Below are positions 6,153-12,385 of a DNA stretch of 12,407 nucleotides, one piece after another. The notes under the pieces were generated by a model, which saw nothing but the letters and a program-made list of their open reading frames with translations, was not told the origin of the DNA and did no database searches. Source of the stretch: Methanoregula sp. (GTDB taxonomy: Archaea; Halobacteriota; Methanomicrobia; Methanomicrobiales; Methanospirillaceae); assembly GCA_028705545.1 (NCBI GenBank), contig JAQWDG010000036.1, forward strand, positions 1 to 12,407. Reading direction: 5' to 3'. A program made the translations under genes and the position numbers. Positions within the stretch are counted from its first letter, which is position 1. Every line of letters starts with the position of its first letter.

Positions 6153-6656
6153 TCAGATCGTGATTTCCTTAAACTGCTTGCCGAGTACGCCGCAGATCGG
6201 GCACTTGTCCGGGGCCTTGCCGATCTCGATGTTGCCGCAGACCGGACAGAGGAAGATCTTCTCGTTCCCGAGGTCGTGGCCGGCCTTGATTGCCGCAAGC
6301 GCCTTCTTGTACAGGCCCGCGTGGACTTCTTCTGCCTTCATTGCATGGGTAAAGGTAAGGACAGCGTCGCTCTTCTTCTCCGCTTCGGCATCCTTGATAA
6401 ACGCGGGATACATCGAAGTGTACTCGTGGGTCTCTCCTTCGACGCTTCCTTCGAGGTTCTTCCCGGTGGTCCCTACCGCCCCGAGCACTTTTAACAGTCT
6501 CTTGGCATGGATGGCCTCGGCTTCGGATGCAGCCTTGTAGAGCGTTGCTACATTCCTGAAACCCTCGGCGGCAGCTTTTTCGGAAAATGCCTGGTATTTC
6601 CGGTTTGCCTGTGATTCGCCGGCAAATGCGTCCATTGCATCTTTCTGGGTTGTCAT
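6153..6656 (-). CDS. rbr: Rubrerythrin
   Basis: This 167-residue cytoplasmic protein reduces hydrogen peroxide in anaerobes, receiving electrons through rubredoxin-type carriers. The N-terminal four-helix ferritin-like domain carries the diiron ligands at expected spacing: E14 (in G-E-S-Q-A-N), E47-x2-H50, E75 and E78, and E109-x2-H112. The C-terminal rubredoxin domain has C137-P-V-C140-G and C152-P-I-C155-G. All metal ligands are present, so it should be active, and the length is close to the compact forms of the family. The start at 6656 is chosen because the family begins M-x-x-x-K-D-A-x-x-x-F; an upstream in-frame extension has no similarity and runs through the promoter. A TATA box is centred 28 nt upstream and no ribosome binding site is seen, suggesting a leaderless transcript. 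Confidence 0.96.
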   Translation of the reverse strand: MTTQKDAMDAFAGESQANRKYQAFSEKAAAEGFRNVATLYKAASEAEAIHAKRLLKVLGAVGTTGKNLEGSVEGETHEYTSMYPAFIKDAEAEKKSDAVLTFTHAMKAEEVHAGLYKKALAAIKAGHDLGNEKIFLCPVCGNIEIGKAPDKCPICGVLGKQFKEITI

Positions 6657-6681
6657 GAGGGAAGGTATAGTCTGGGACGTA

Positions 6682-6689
6682 CATAAACA
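6682..6689 (-). promoter_or_regulatory. TATA box for rubrerythrin
   Basis: The minus strand reads TGTTTATG here, with the core centred about 28 nt upstream of the ATG at 6656, so transcription probably starts at or one base before the start codon. No Shine-Dalgarno sequence precedes the ATG. Confidence 0.55.
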
Positions 6690-6772
6690 TTCTTCATGGG
6701 GCAGGTCAAGGGGGCAGATCTCCGCAGGAAGGGACTGGCCGGGAGGGGAGACCCGGCAGAAAACCGGGGCGG

Positions 6773-6779
6773 TTATATA
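6773..6779 (+). promoter_or_regulatory. Possible TATA box for radC
   Basis: TTATATA in an otherwise GC-rich context. Start of transcription would fall near 6803, giving radC a leader of about 95 nt that includes the 17-bp tandem repeat. Confidence 0.4.
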
Positions 6780-6812
6780 CCCGGTAAAACCACGCATACA
6801 AAAGGAAGAATG

Positions 6813-6846
6813 CCGGAAGAATAAAAAAACCGGAAGAATAAAAAAA
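6813..6846 (+). repeat. Two exact tandem copies of a 17-bp unit
   Basis: CCGGAAGAATAAAAAAA occurs at 6813-6829 and again at 6830-6846 without a gap, and a truncated relative (AAAGGAAGAATG) ends just before. The repeats lie in the predicted radC leader. Confidence 0.75.
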
Positions 6847-6898
6847 ATTATGGCGGCCTCACCAGTGAAAACGGGGCTGTTTTTTTGGAGCAAACTGC

Positions 6899-7561
6899 GT
6901 GAGGACCATGAAAGAAGTGCCGGAGAACGACCGGCCCCGGGAGAAGATTGCGAAAAAAGGGGTTCTGACCCTCTCGGATACCGAGCTTGTCGAAGCGATC
7001 CTCGGTCGCGGCGTAAAGGACCGTGACGTGCGGGCCATTGCCCGGGACATCACCGCATTCCTTGGCGACCGTTCCGGCGAGGTGCGGTACGAGGACATTC
7101 TGTCCATTAACGGTATCGGGCCGTCAAAAGCCGCACAGATCGTGGCAAGTCTCGAACTCGGGCGCCGGTGTTACCAGGAACCTGCCGCAGCAATCGTGAA
7201 AAAACCCGAAGACGTCCTCCCTCTTGTCGCCCCGTACCGGGACAAGCAGCAGGAGCATTTCATCTGCATCAGCATGACCGGGGCCGGGGAGGTAATCCGG
7301 AGCCGGGTCGTTACGATCGGCATCCTCAACCACAGCCTCGTCCACCCCCGCGAGGTATTCGCCGAAGCGATCACGGACCGTGCCGCCTCGGTCATCTGCG
7401 TACACAACCACCCCTCGGGGTCTCTCGATGCAAGCCCCCAGGACATCGCCATTACCCGGCAGCTCTCGGAAGCCGGTGCCCTGCTCGGGATCCAGCTGCT
7501 CGACCATATCATCGTCACAAAAGGCGGGTATTCGAGTCTCAAGGAGCAGGGCCTTCTCTGA
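6899..7561 (+). CDS. radC: RadC family protein (JAB/MPN metalloprotein)
   Basis: A 220-residue protein with the two-part RadC structure. The N-terminal helical part begins with the family signature V7-P-E-x-D-R-P-R-E-K16 and contains a helix-hairpin-helix, N71-G-I-G-P-S-K-A-A-Q80. The C-terminal JAB/MPN domain carries the zinc motif H169-N-H171-P-S-G-x4-S179-x2-D182 with the conserved upstream H149-P-R-E-V. RadC was named for DNA repair, but that role has been disputed and the biochemical activity is unsettled; the intact motif suggests a metal-dependent hydrolase or a structural zinc site. The GTG start at 6899 has GGAG at 6887-6890 with good spacing; an ATG three codons later (6908) preceded by GTGAGG is an equally possible start. 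It is divergent from rubrerythrin. Confidence 0.93.
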   Translation: MRTMKEVPENDRPREKIAKKGVLTLSDTELVEAILGRGVKDRDVRAIARDITAFLGDRSGEVRYEDILSINGIGPSKAAQIVASLELGRRCYQEPAAAIVKKPEDVLPLVAPYRDKQQEHFICISMTGAGEVIRSRVVTIGILNHSLVHPREVFAEAITDRAASVICVHNHPSGSLDASPQDIAITRQLSEAGALLGIQLLDHIIVTKGGYSSLKEQGLL

Positions 7562-7606
7562 CCCTTCTGCCCCTCCCCGGTTTTGATAAATTATTTTTAA
7601 CAAGGA

Positions 7607-7628
7607 TTATATCTGGAGCCAGTATATT
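7607..7628 (+). promoter_or_regulatory. Possible TATA boxes for the sensor kinase
   Basis: Two candidates, TTATAT at 7607-7612 and TATATT at 7623-7628, lie in the T-rich spacer after radC. They predict transcription starts near 7635 or 7652. The first would leave room for the GGAAGGA ribosome binding site at 7650-7656. Confidence 0.35.
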
Positions 7629-7658
7629 TTTCATCACCCTGTATTCTGTGGAAGGATT

Positions 7659-9620
7659 ATGCCCGTCACCTCCCCTGTTAACGTGATGTTTGTCGATGAT
7701 GAAGAGGTCATCTGCGACATCACCCGGCGCTTCCTTGAAAAGGACCCGGACATAAAAGTGGACACGTTTCTCTCTGCCGAGGCGGCGCTGGAAGCTCTCA
7801 AGACCCGGCGGTACGATGTCATCGTCTCCGATTACGAGATGCCCGGCCTCGACGGGATAGCGTTTTTAAAACAGCTCAAAAGTACGGGAAACCCGACGCC
7901 TTTTATCATCTTCTCCGGGAAGGGGCGGGAAGCAGTTATCATCGAAGCGCTCAACAACGGGGCGGATTTCTATCTCCAGAAAGGCGGGGATCCCCAGGCC
8001 CTGTTTGCCGAGCTCAGGAACCAGATACGGCATATCGACCAGAAGGAGAAGGCCCGTGCGGCACTGCGGGAGAGCGAGGAGCGGTACCGGATCATCACGG
8101 AGAATATGGACGATACGATCTGGCTCATTGATGTAAACCAGAACCTCACCTTCATCAGTCCTTCAGCCGAGCGGAAGCGGGGATATTCCTCGAAAGAACT
8201 GCGGTCGATGCCCCTTCTGGATCATCTCGCGTTACCGTTCCGGCCCGTTGTTCTGGATATCCTTACGAAAATGATCGAGGGATCCAAAAAGGATCCGAAT
8301 CACCACTTCACCCGTACCCTCGATTTGGAGTTCAGGAACAAGGACCATTCGTCGTACTGGGCGGAGACCACGATCTCCCTTATCAAAAAACCGGACGGCA
8401 CCCCCGCCGGTTTCATGGGCCTCGGGCGGGATATCACCGAGAGGAAAAAAGCCGAGGCGGTTATCCGTGCCGAATCCGAACGGGCCAAGGCGCTGCTCCG
8501 CATCAGCCAGATGGGCGGGAAACCCGACGATGAGATTGCCCGGTTTGCACTCGGCAAAACGCTCGAACTGACCGGGAGCCCGGTAGGGTACCTTGGGTAT
8601 ACCTGTGAAGATGAGTCCGAGATCACCATGGTATACTGGCCGGTAAAAACCGCAGAAGAGTGTACCGTAAAGGAAAAGCCCCTTACGCTGAAGGTGAGCG
8701 AGACCGGCCTTCTGGCAGAAGCGATCCGGCAGAGAAAACCCGTTATCACCAACGATTATGCCGCACCGTCCCCGCTAAAAAAAGGGCTGCCCGAAGGTCA
8801 TGTACCTCTTACCCGGCACATGAATATCCCGCTCTTTGAAAAAGATCATATCGTTGCCGTTGTCGGGGTAGGAAACAAGGAGACTGATTATACCGAGGCC
8901 GACGTTCAGCAGCTTACGCTTTTAATGGATGCGATGTGGCGTGTGATAGAGAAGAAAAAAGCCGATGCACTCATCCTCTCCTCCCTCCACGAAAAGGAGA
9001 TGCTCCTAAAGGAGATCCACCACCGGGTCAAGAACAATCTCCAGATCATCGGGAGCCTCTTATATCTCCAGTCCGTCAATGTCTCGGATCCCTTCACGCA
9101 GGGAATCCTCCGTGAATGCCGCGCCCGGGTGAAATCGATGGCCCTGATCCACGAGAAGCTCTATCGCTCAAAGGATATCGGGAGGATCCCGTTTGTCACG
9201 TACCTCGAGGGGCTTGTCGATGCCCTGAAGGATTCGTACGGCGTCGACGATGACCGGGTGACGTTCGATATTGCGGTTACCCCGGAGGACCTGACCTTAA
9301 ATATCGAGACCGGGATACCCTGCGGCCTGCTGGTAAACGAGCTCCTCTCCAATTCCCTGAAATATGCGTTTCCCGATGGCCGGACCGGCCGGATCCGGAT
9401 CGAGATCGGGCAGACCGCCCCCCGCAATTACACGCTCGTGATTGCCGATAACGGTGTGGGGTTCCCAAAGGTTGTCGATTTCAGGAACACCCCGTCGCTC
9501 GGCCTCCAGCTGGTGAACAATCTCGTTTCGCAGCTGGACGGGGAGATCGAGCTCGACAGCAGTGCCGGGACGAAATTTTCCATCCGGTTTGCCGGTATCG
9601 AGGAACCGGTAAAGAAATAA
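7659..9620 (+). CDS. Hybrid sensor kinase: receiver-PAS-GAF-HisKA_2-HATPase
   Basis: A 653-residue soluble signalling protein with no membrane segment. The N-terminal receiver (about 1-125) has acidic D13/D14, phospho-acceptor D58, S86 and K108. A PAS domain follows (about 137-262, ending G-R-D-I-T-E-R-K-K-A-E), then a GAF-like domain (about 275-430). The HisKA_2 phosphotransfer segment is E452-I-H-H-R-V-K-N-N-L-Q with the phosphorylatable His at 454/455, and the ATPase domain has N-box N560-E and G1 box D597-N-G-V-G, closing with S-L-G-L-Q-L. All key residues are present. The receiver at the front means the kinase can itself be controlled by an upstream phospho-relay. The start is supported by GGAAGGA at 7650-7656. 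The GAF/PAS ligand cannot be read from the sequence. It is convergent with the stand-alone receiver gene 11 bp away. Confidence 0.95.
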   Translation: MPVTSPVNVMFVDDEEVICDITRRFLEKDPDIKVDTFLSAEAALEALKTRRYDVIVSDYEMPGLDGIAFLKQLKSTGNPTPFIIFSGKGREAVIIEALNNGADFYLQKGGDPQALFAELRNQIRHIDQKEKARAALRESEERYRIITENMDDTIWLIDVNQNLTFISPSAERKRGYSSKELRSMPLLDHLALPFRPVVLDILTKMIEGSKKDPNHHFTRTLDLEFRNKDHSSYWAETTISLIKKPDGTPAGFMGLGRDITERKKAEAVIRAESERAKALLRISQMGGKPDDEIARFALGKTLELTGSPVGYLGYTCEDESEITMVYWPVKTAEECTVKEKPLTLKVSETGLLAEAIRQRKPVITNDYAAPSPLKKGLPEGHVPLTRHMNIPLFEKDHIVAVVGVGNKETDYTEADVQQLTLLMDAMWRVIEKKKADALILSSLHEKEMLLKEIHHRVKNNLQIIGSLLYLQSVNVSDPFTQGILRECRARVKSMALIHEKLYRSKDIGRIPFVTYLEGLVDALKDSYGVDDDRVTFDIAVTPEDLTLNIETGIPCGLLVNELLSNSLKYAFPDGRTGRIRIEIGQTAPRNYTLVIADNGVGFPKVVDFRNTPSLGLQLVNNLVSQLDGEIELDSSAGTKFSIRFAGIEEPVKK

Positions 9621-9631
9621 CCCGTGTGCGG

Positions 9632-10003
9632 CTACTCTTTTTCAAGGGCTTTTGCGACAGCCCTGAGCAGATCCCCGGGCTCGAACGGTTTTGTGAGGTA
9701 TGCGGCGGGGTGCGTTGCCATTACCCGGTTCCTGACTGATTCATTTGCATAGGCAGTTACGTAGATGACTGCCGGGGAGTAGACCTCCTGGATCCGGGTG
9801 ACGGCCTCGATCCCGTCCATGGGCCCCTTGAGCGTGATGTCCATGAGGAGGAGATCGGGGCGGCGGGCAAGGGCCTGCTGTACCGCTGCATCCCCGGTAG
9901 CTGCAATGCCGGTAACGAGATAGCCGGCCTGCACCAGCCGGGCCTGGAGCTCCATGGCCACGATCACGTTGTCCTCTACCACGAGGATCGTTTTTTGTGG
10001 CAT
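9632..10003 (-). CDS. Stand-alone response regulator receiver domain
   Basis: A 123-residue CheY-like single receiver domain with acidic E10-D11, phospho-acceptor D55, T83 and K105 (T-K-P-F), and no output domain. It would act by protein-protein contact or as an intermediate in a phospho-relay. The convergent neighbour is a HisKA_2 hybrid kinase that begins with a receiver, so the two may be partners, although they are on opposite strands and not co-transcribed. On its own strand it lies 27 nt after the Isf-like flavoprotein gene, so those two may share a transcript. Upstream of the ATG there is only a weak G-rich stretch and no standard ribosome binding site. Confidence 0.93.
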   Translation of the reverse strand: MPQKTILVVEDNVIVAMELQARLVQAGYLVTGIAATGDAAVQQALARRPDLLLMDITLKGPMDGIEAVTRIQEVYSPAVIYVTAYANESVRNRVMATHPAAYLTKPFEPGDLLRAVAKALEKE

Positions 10004-10030
10004 AGTCGCAGAACCCCCACACGGGTTTGG

Positions 10031-10678
10031 TTATTTTTCCGGCATTTCGGCGGGACCCGATCCCTTCGATGCCCCGGTGCCTGCTGTCGCACCGAGCGAG
10101 ACGCCGAGTGCATATCCTTTTTTGTACGCGGCATCGGTAAGGGCCGGCTGTTTTTTGACATCCCCGATCCGGTCCATGCCGTTAATGAGCAGTTCGTCCC
10201 CGTACCGGCAGTCGACGATATCGAAGAATGCTTTAGCGGTCAGTTTGGGCCCGACAAAGACTTCCGGGATGTCCATGCCGGCGATGCAGATAAAGAGGCC
10301 GTTTCGCGTGTCCCGCTTCTCCGGCGGGACGAGCGGTTGTTTTCGGTAGTACTTGGCCATGAAAAAGACCTGGCAGCGGTCCATAAACGACTTGAGCGTC
10401 CCGGGAATTCCCATGGTCATGACCGGGGTCGCAACAATCAGGCCGTCGGCTGCGGCCAGTTTCGGGTACATCTGCTGCATGTCGTCGTCGAGGGTGCAGG
10501 TCTCGTGCTCGCGGCAGAAAAACATCTCCTGGCAGGACTGGAATTCCAGGCAGGTCACCGCGACCAGCTCCGTCTCGCAGCCTGCATCCCGTGCACCGTC
10601 AAGGGCACGGGAAAGGAGCCGGGCGGTGTTGCCCTCAAAAAGAGGGCTTCCCAGCAGCCCGACGACCTTTTTTTTCAT
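10031..10678 (-). CDS. Isf-like NAD(P)H-dependent FMN reductase / iron-sulfur flavoprotein
   Basis: A 215-residue flavodoxin-fold protein. The FMN phosphate loop is G10-S-P-L-F-E-G-N-T18, and T-P-V-M-T-M-G-I-P-G-T-L-K-S-F-M-D-R is the second FMN-binding stretch typical of the Isf/FMN-reductase group. Isf proteins of methanogens carry a [4Fe-4S] cluster on a compact Cys motif (C-x2-C-x2-C-x4-7-C) and are linked to oxygen and peroxide reduction. Here C49, C55 and C61 fit three of the four positions but the second is M52, so the cluster may be altered or absent; C43 is nearby as a possible substitute. The Ala/Gly/Ser-rich tail after about residue 195 is probably flexible. The start at 10678 is used because the flavodoxin fold begins there; a longer in-frame reading runs through the promoter. 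Confidence 0.9.
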   Translation of the reverse strand: MKKKVVGLLGSPLFEGNTARLLSRALDGARDAGCETELVAVTCLEFQSCQEMFFCREHETCTLDDDMQQMYPKLAAADGLIVATPVMTMGIPGTLKSFMDRCQVFFMAKYYRKQPLVPPEKRDTRNGLFICIAGMDIPEVFVGPKLTAKAFFDIVDCRYGDELLINGMDRIGDVKKQPALTDAAYKKGYALGVSLGATAGTGASKGSGPAEMPEK

Positions 10679-10700
10679 ACCAGCATTGGGGAAAAACACG

Positions 10701-10708
10701 CAATATAC
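10701..10708 (-). promoter_or_regulatory. TATA box for the Isf-like flavoprotein
   Basis: The minus strand reads GTATATTG, with its core centred about 26.5 nt upstream of the ATG at 10678. There is no Shine-Dalgarno sequence, so the mRNA is probably leaderless. Confidence 0.6.
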
Positions 10709-10769
10709 CTTTGCATGAGGAACGGCAGGGCCGAAAGGCTGACGGCCCGGATTCGTACAATCATAACTG

Positions 10770-10777
10770 ATATATAT
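10770..10777 (+). promoter_or_regulatory. TATA box for the zinc-ribbon gene
   Basis: ATATATAT is centred 27.5 nt before the GTG at 10801. A second AT-rich element, TATAAA at 10784-10789, is too close to the start codon to drive a transcript that includes it. No ribosome binding site precedes the GTG. Confidence 0.6.
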
Positions 10778-10800
10778 CATTGGTATAAATGTGAAGTCTG

Positions 10801-11040
10801 GTGATAGTTCTGACAGAACAAAAGACGTATACGGCAGGCCAGAAGGTCGGGCCGGGAAAGTACGTTTGTATCGACTGCGGAAAGGAATACACTCTCGATA
10901 AGAGCGAGCAGGATCTCCGCAAGTGCCCGGCCTGTTCCTGCGAGGAGTACCAGTGTTTCCCGATGACCCACATTCGGCCGGATATCAAGACTCCCGAGGA
11001 TGCAAAGCACCCGCCCAAACGCGGAAAGAGTTTCCAGTAA
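10801..11040 (+). CDS. Small zinc-ribbon / rubredoxin-like protein
   Basis: A 79-residue protein with one zinc-ribbon: G-K-Y-V-C-I-D-C-G-K-E-Y near residues 19-30 and L-R-K-C-P-A-C-S-C near 39-47, giving two C-x2-C knuckles (plus an extra Cys after the second). It resembles the short ribbon proteins beginning Y-x-A-G-x-K-x-G-P-G-x-Y-x-C seen in many anaerobes. It could bind zinc structurally or iron as a rubredoxin-like carrier; the sequence does not decide. The C-terminal third is Lys/Pro-rich and probably unstructured. The GTG is the only start that includes the conserved N-terminus, and its TATA spacing supports it. It is divergent from the Isf-like gene, and a T6 run follows the stop. Confidence 0.82.
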   Translation: MIVLTEQKTYTAGQKVGPGKYVCIDCGKEYTLDKSEQDLRKCPACSCEEYQCFPMTHIRPDIKTPEDAKHPPKRGKSFQ

Positions 11041-11047
11041 ATCCTTA

Positions 11048-11053
11048 TTTTTT
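11048..11053 (+). terminator. T-run after the zinc-ribbon gene
   Basis: Six T begin 7 nt after the stop codon, followed by GC-rich hairpins before the next gene. Confidence 0.45.
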
Positions 11054-11068
11054 CCGGCAACGGTACTG

Positions 11069-11136
11069 TCAGGTGAGAACACCTGAAAAGCAGGGCCCCG
11101 GGTAAGGGGCGTTTTCAGGGCCCGGAAAAACCGGGC
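11069..11136 (+). promoter_or_regulatory. Three hairpins, two mutually exclusive, ahead of the desulforedoxin gene
   Basis: Hairpin A pairs TCAGGTG (11069-11075) with CACCTGA (11080-11086) around AGAA. Hairpin B pairs CCTGAAAA (11082-11089) with TTTTCAGG (11112-11119), with an inner CCCC (11096-11099)/GGGG (11106-11109) helix. Hairpin C pairs GCCCGG (11120-11125) with CCGGGC (11131-11136) around five A. A and B share bases 11082-11086 and cannot coexist. The arrangement lies between the zinc-ribbon terminator and the desulforedoxin start. It may be a transcript-end structure or a switchable leader; no known riboswitch class is recognised. Confidence 0.5.
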
Positions 11137-11187
11137 GGGCATCTTGTCAGTTAAAAGCGCAGCAATGTGCGGAGGAAGTGCCAGAGC

Positions 11188-11316
11188 ATGGTAAACGTTT
11201 CAGCAGAAGGGCAGGTCTTTGTTTGTGAGATCTGCGGTAACGTGGTTGTAGTCAAGGAAGCCGGCGGCGGAGAACTGATCTGCTGCGGCGAACCCATGAA
11301 ACTCAAAGAAGGATGA
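11188..11316 (+). CDS. Desulforedoxin-like protein, 42 aa
   Basis: A very short gene coding for M-V-N-V-S-A-E-G-Q-V-F-V-C-E-I-C-G-N and on to the end C-C-G-E-P-M-K-L-K-E-G. The four cysteines C13-x2-C16 and C32-C33 have exactly the spacing of desulforedoxin (C-x2-C, 15 residues, C-C), which binds one iron per subunit as Fe(Cys)4. The same fold is the N-terminal domain of desulfoferrodoxin; the C-terminal superoxide reductase domain is absent, so this is a stand-alone electron-carrier form. The ATG is preceded by GGAGG at 11171-11175. The next gene begins 17 bp downstream with its own strong ribosome binding site, so this is likely the first gene of a desulforedoxin-CMD-peroxiredoxin operon, where it may supply electrons to oxygen-defence enzymes such as rubrerythrin. 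Confidence 0.9.
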   Translation: MVNVSAEGQVFVCEICGNVVVVKEAGGGELICCGEPMKLKEG

Positions 11317-11333
11317 AAAAGGAGTGAGAGAAT

Positions 11334-11726
11334 ATGGTTGTCAAGAAAACAGCAGCAAAGAAACCCGTCGTACGGAAAGGAACGGAAAAACAGCTCAGGG
11401 GATTAGAGAAGAAGATCGGCAAGGTGCCCAAATTCTTCAAGGAGCTGACCGTAAACGACCCCGGGATGTACGACCTCGTCATCAAGATGGAGGACCACAT
11501 CTGGAGCGACGGCAAGCTCACGAAGAAGACCAAGAAGCTCATCGCTATTGCCATTGCGGCATCGCTCCGCGACCAGCACGCGGTCCGGGCCCAGCTGATG
11601 GGCGCGGCAAACCTCGGGTGCACGAAGGCCGAGGTCGAGGAGGCGCTCAGGGTTGCGTTCCTGCTCGCCGGTATGCCGGCCTATGTGTACGGCAAGGCAC
11701 AGCTCGATGAAGTGATGAAGAAATAA
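11334..11726 (+). CDS. Carboxymuconolactone decarboxylase (AhpD-like fold) protein lacking catalytic cysteines
   Basis: A 130-residue all-helical CMD-family protein with a Lys-rich N-terminal extension (residues 4-27). The core runs from about K30-V-P-x-F-F to the end, with L69-I-A-I-A-I-A-A-S-L-R-D-Q-H-A-V-R-A-Q-L and N-L-G-C-T-K-A-E-V-E-E-A-L. AhpD-type members use a C-x2-C pair with a nearby His to reduce a peroxiredoxin. Aligning by eye, those positions here are D80, A83 and Q87, so thiol redox chemistry of the AhpD kind is not expected; the only cysteine is C96. Its place between a desulforedoxin and a peroxiredoxin still suggests a role in peroxide defence, perhaps binding. The start is supported by GGAGTGA at 11321-11327. 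The stop is 14 bp before the peroxiredoxin ATG. Confidence 0.88.
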   Translation: MVVKKTAAKKPVVRKGTEKQLRGLEKKIGKVPKFFKELTVNDPGMYDLVIKMEDHIWSDGKLTKKTKKLIAIAIAASLRDQHAVRAQLMGAANLGCTKAEVEEALRVAFLLAGMPAYVYGKAQLDEVMKK

Positions 11727-11740
11727 GGCCGGGTACAGGT

Positions 11741-12385
11741 ATGACTGAAGAAACCTGTCCGGTTCTTCCGGCGCTTGGAGAGCCTGCGCCGGATTTCGAA
11801 GCGGAGACTACGCAGGGGCCGATGAAACTCTCGGACCTCAAGGGGAAATGGGTGGTGCTCTTTTCGCATCCCGCCGATTTCACCCCGGTCTGTACAACGG
11901 AGTTCATGGCGTTTGCCGCGATCCATGATGAGCTCGCAGCGCTCAACGTAAAGCTTATCGGGCTTTCCGTGGACAGCGTGTCGGCACACCTTGCATGGAT
12001 AAGAAACATCAAGGAAAAGATGGGGGTTGCCATCCCGTTCCCGGTCATTGCCGACTTAAACATGAAAGTGGCAAAGAAATACGGCATGATCCACCCGGCG
12101 CAGAGTTCGACTGCGGCGGTCAGGTGCGTGTTCTTTATCGATGACAAGGGCATCCTGCGTGCGATGATCTACTACCCGCAGTCGAACGGGCGGTACATAC
12201 CCGAGATCATCCGGCTGGTAAAGGCGCTCCAGACGACCGATGCACACAAGTGCTCGACGCCGGCGAACTGGCAGCCGGGCGACAAGGTGGTCGTGGCGCC
12301 GCCAAAGACTGCGGCCGAGATGGACAAGCGCTTAAGCGAGGGGTACGAGTGCAAGGACTGGTACCTCTGCTACAAGAAGATTTGA
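11741..12385 (+). CDS. Peroxiredoxin, archaeal Prx6-type with C-terminal cysteine pair
   Basis: This 214-residue peroxiredoxin reduces hydrogen and organic peroxides. The thioredoxin-fold domain carries the catalytic motif P44-A-D-F-T-P-V-C51-T-T-E-F, where C51 is the peroxidatic cysteine, with the Prx6-type C-terminal extension (about 165-214). The extension holds C171 and the pair C204-x5-C210. The six-residue spacing matches C207/C213 of the Aeropyrum pernix enzyme, where C207 attacks the oxidised peroxidatic cysteine; the same mechanism is inferred here. C6 is an extra N-terminal cysteine. These enzymes usually form decamers. It is the last gene of the desulforedoxin-CMD-Prx group, 14 bp after CMD. 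The Grx-AhpF-like fusion elsewhere in this window is a candidate reductant. The ribosome binding site is weak (CAGGT). Confidence 0.95.
   Translation: MTEETCPVLPALGEPAPDFEAETTQGPMKLSDLKGKWVVLFSHPADFTPVCTTEFMAFAAIHDELAALNVKLIGLSVDSVSAHLAWIRNIKEKMGVAIPFPVIADLNMKVAKKYGMIHPAQSSTAAVRCVFFIDDKGILRAMIYYPQSNGRYIPEIIRLVKALQTTDAHKCSTPANWQPGDKVVVAPPKTAAEMDKRLSEGYECKDWYLCYKKI

Noticed and set aside
6850..6898. ATG at 6850 as an upstream start for radC
   Set aside because: It is in a different frame from radC and leads only into an out-of-frame reading of that gene.
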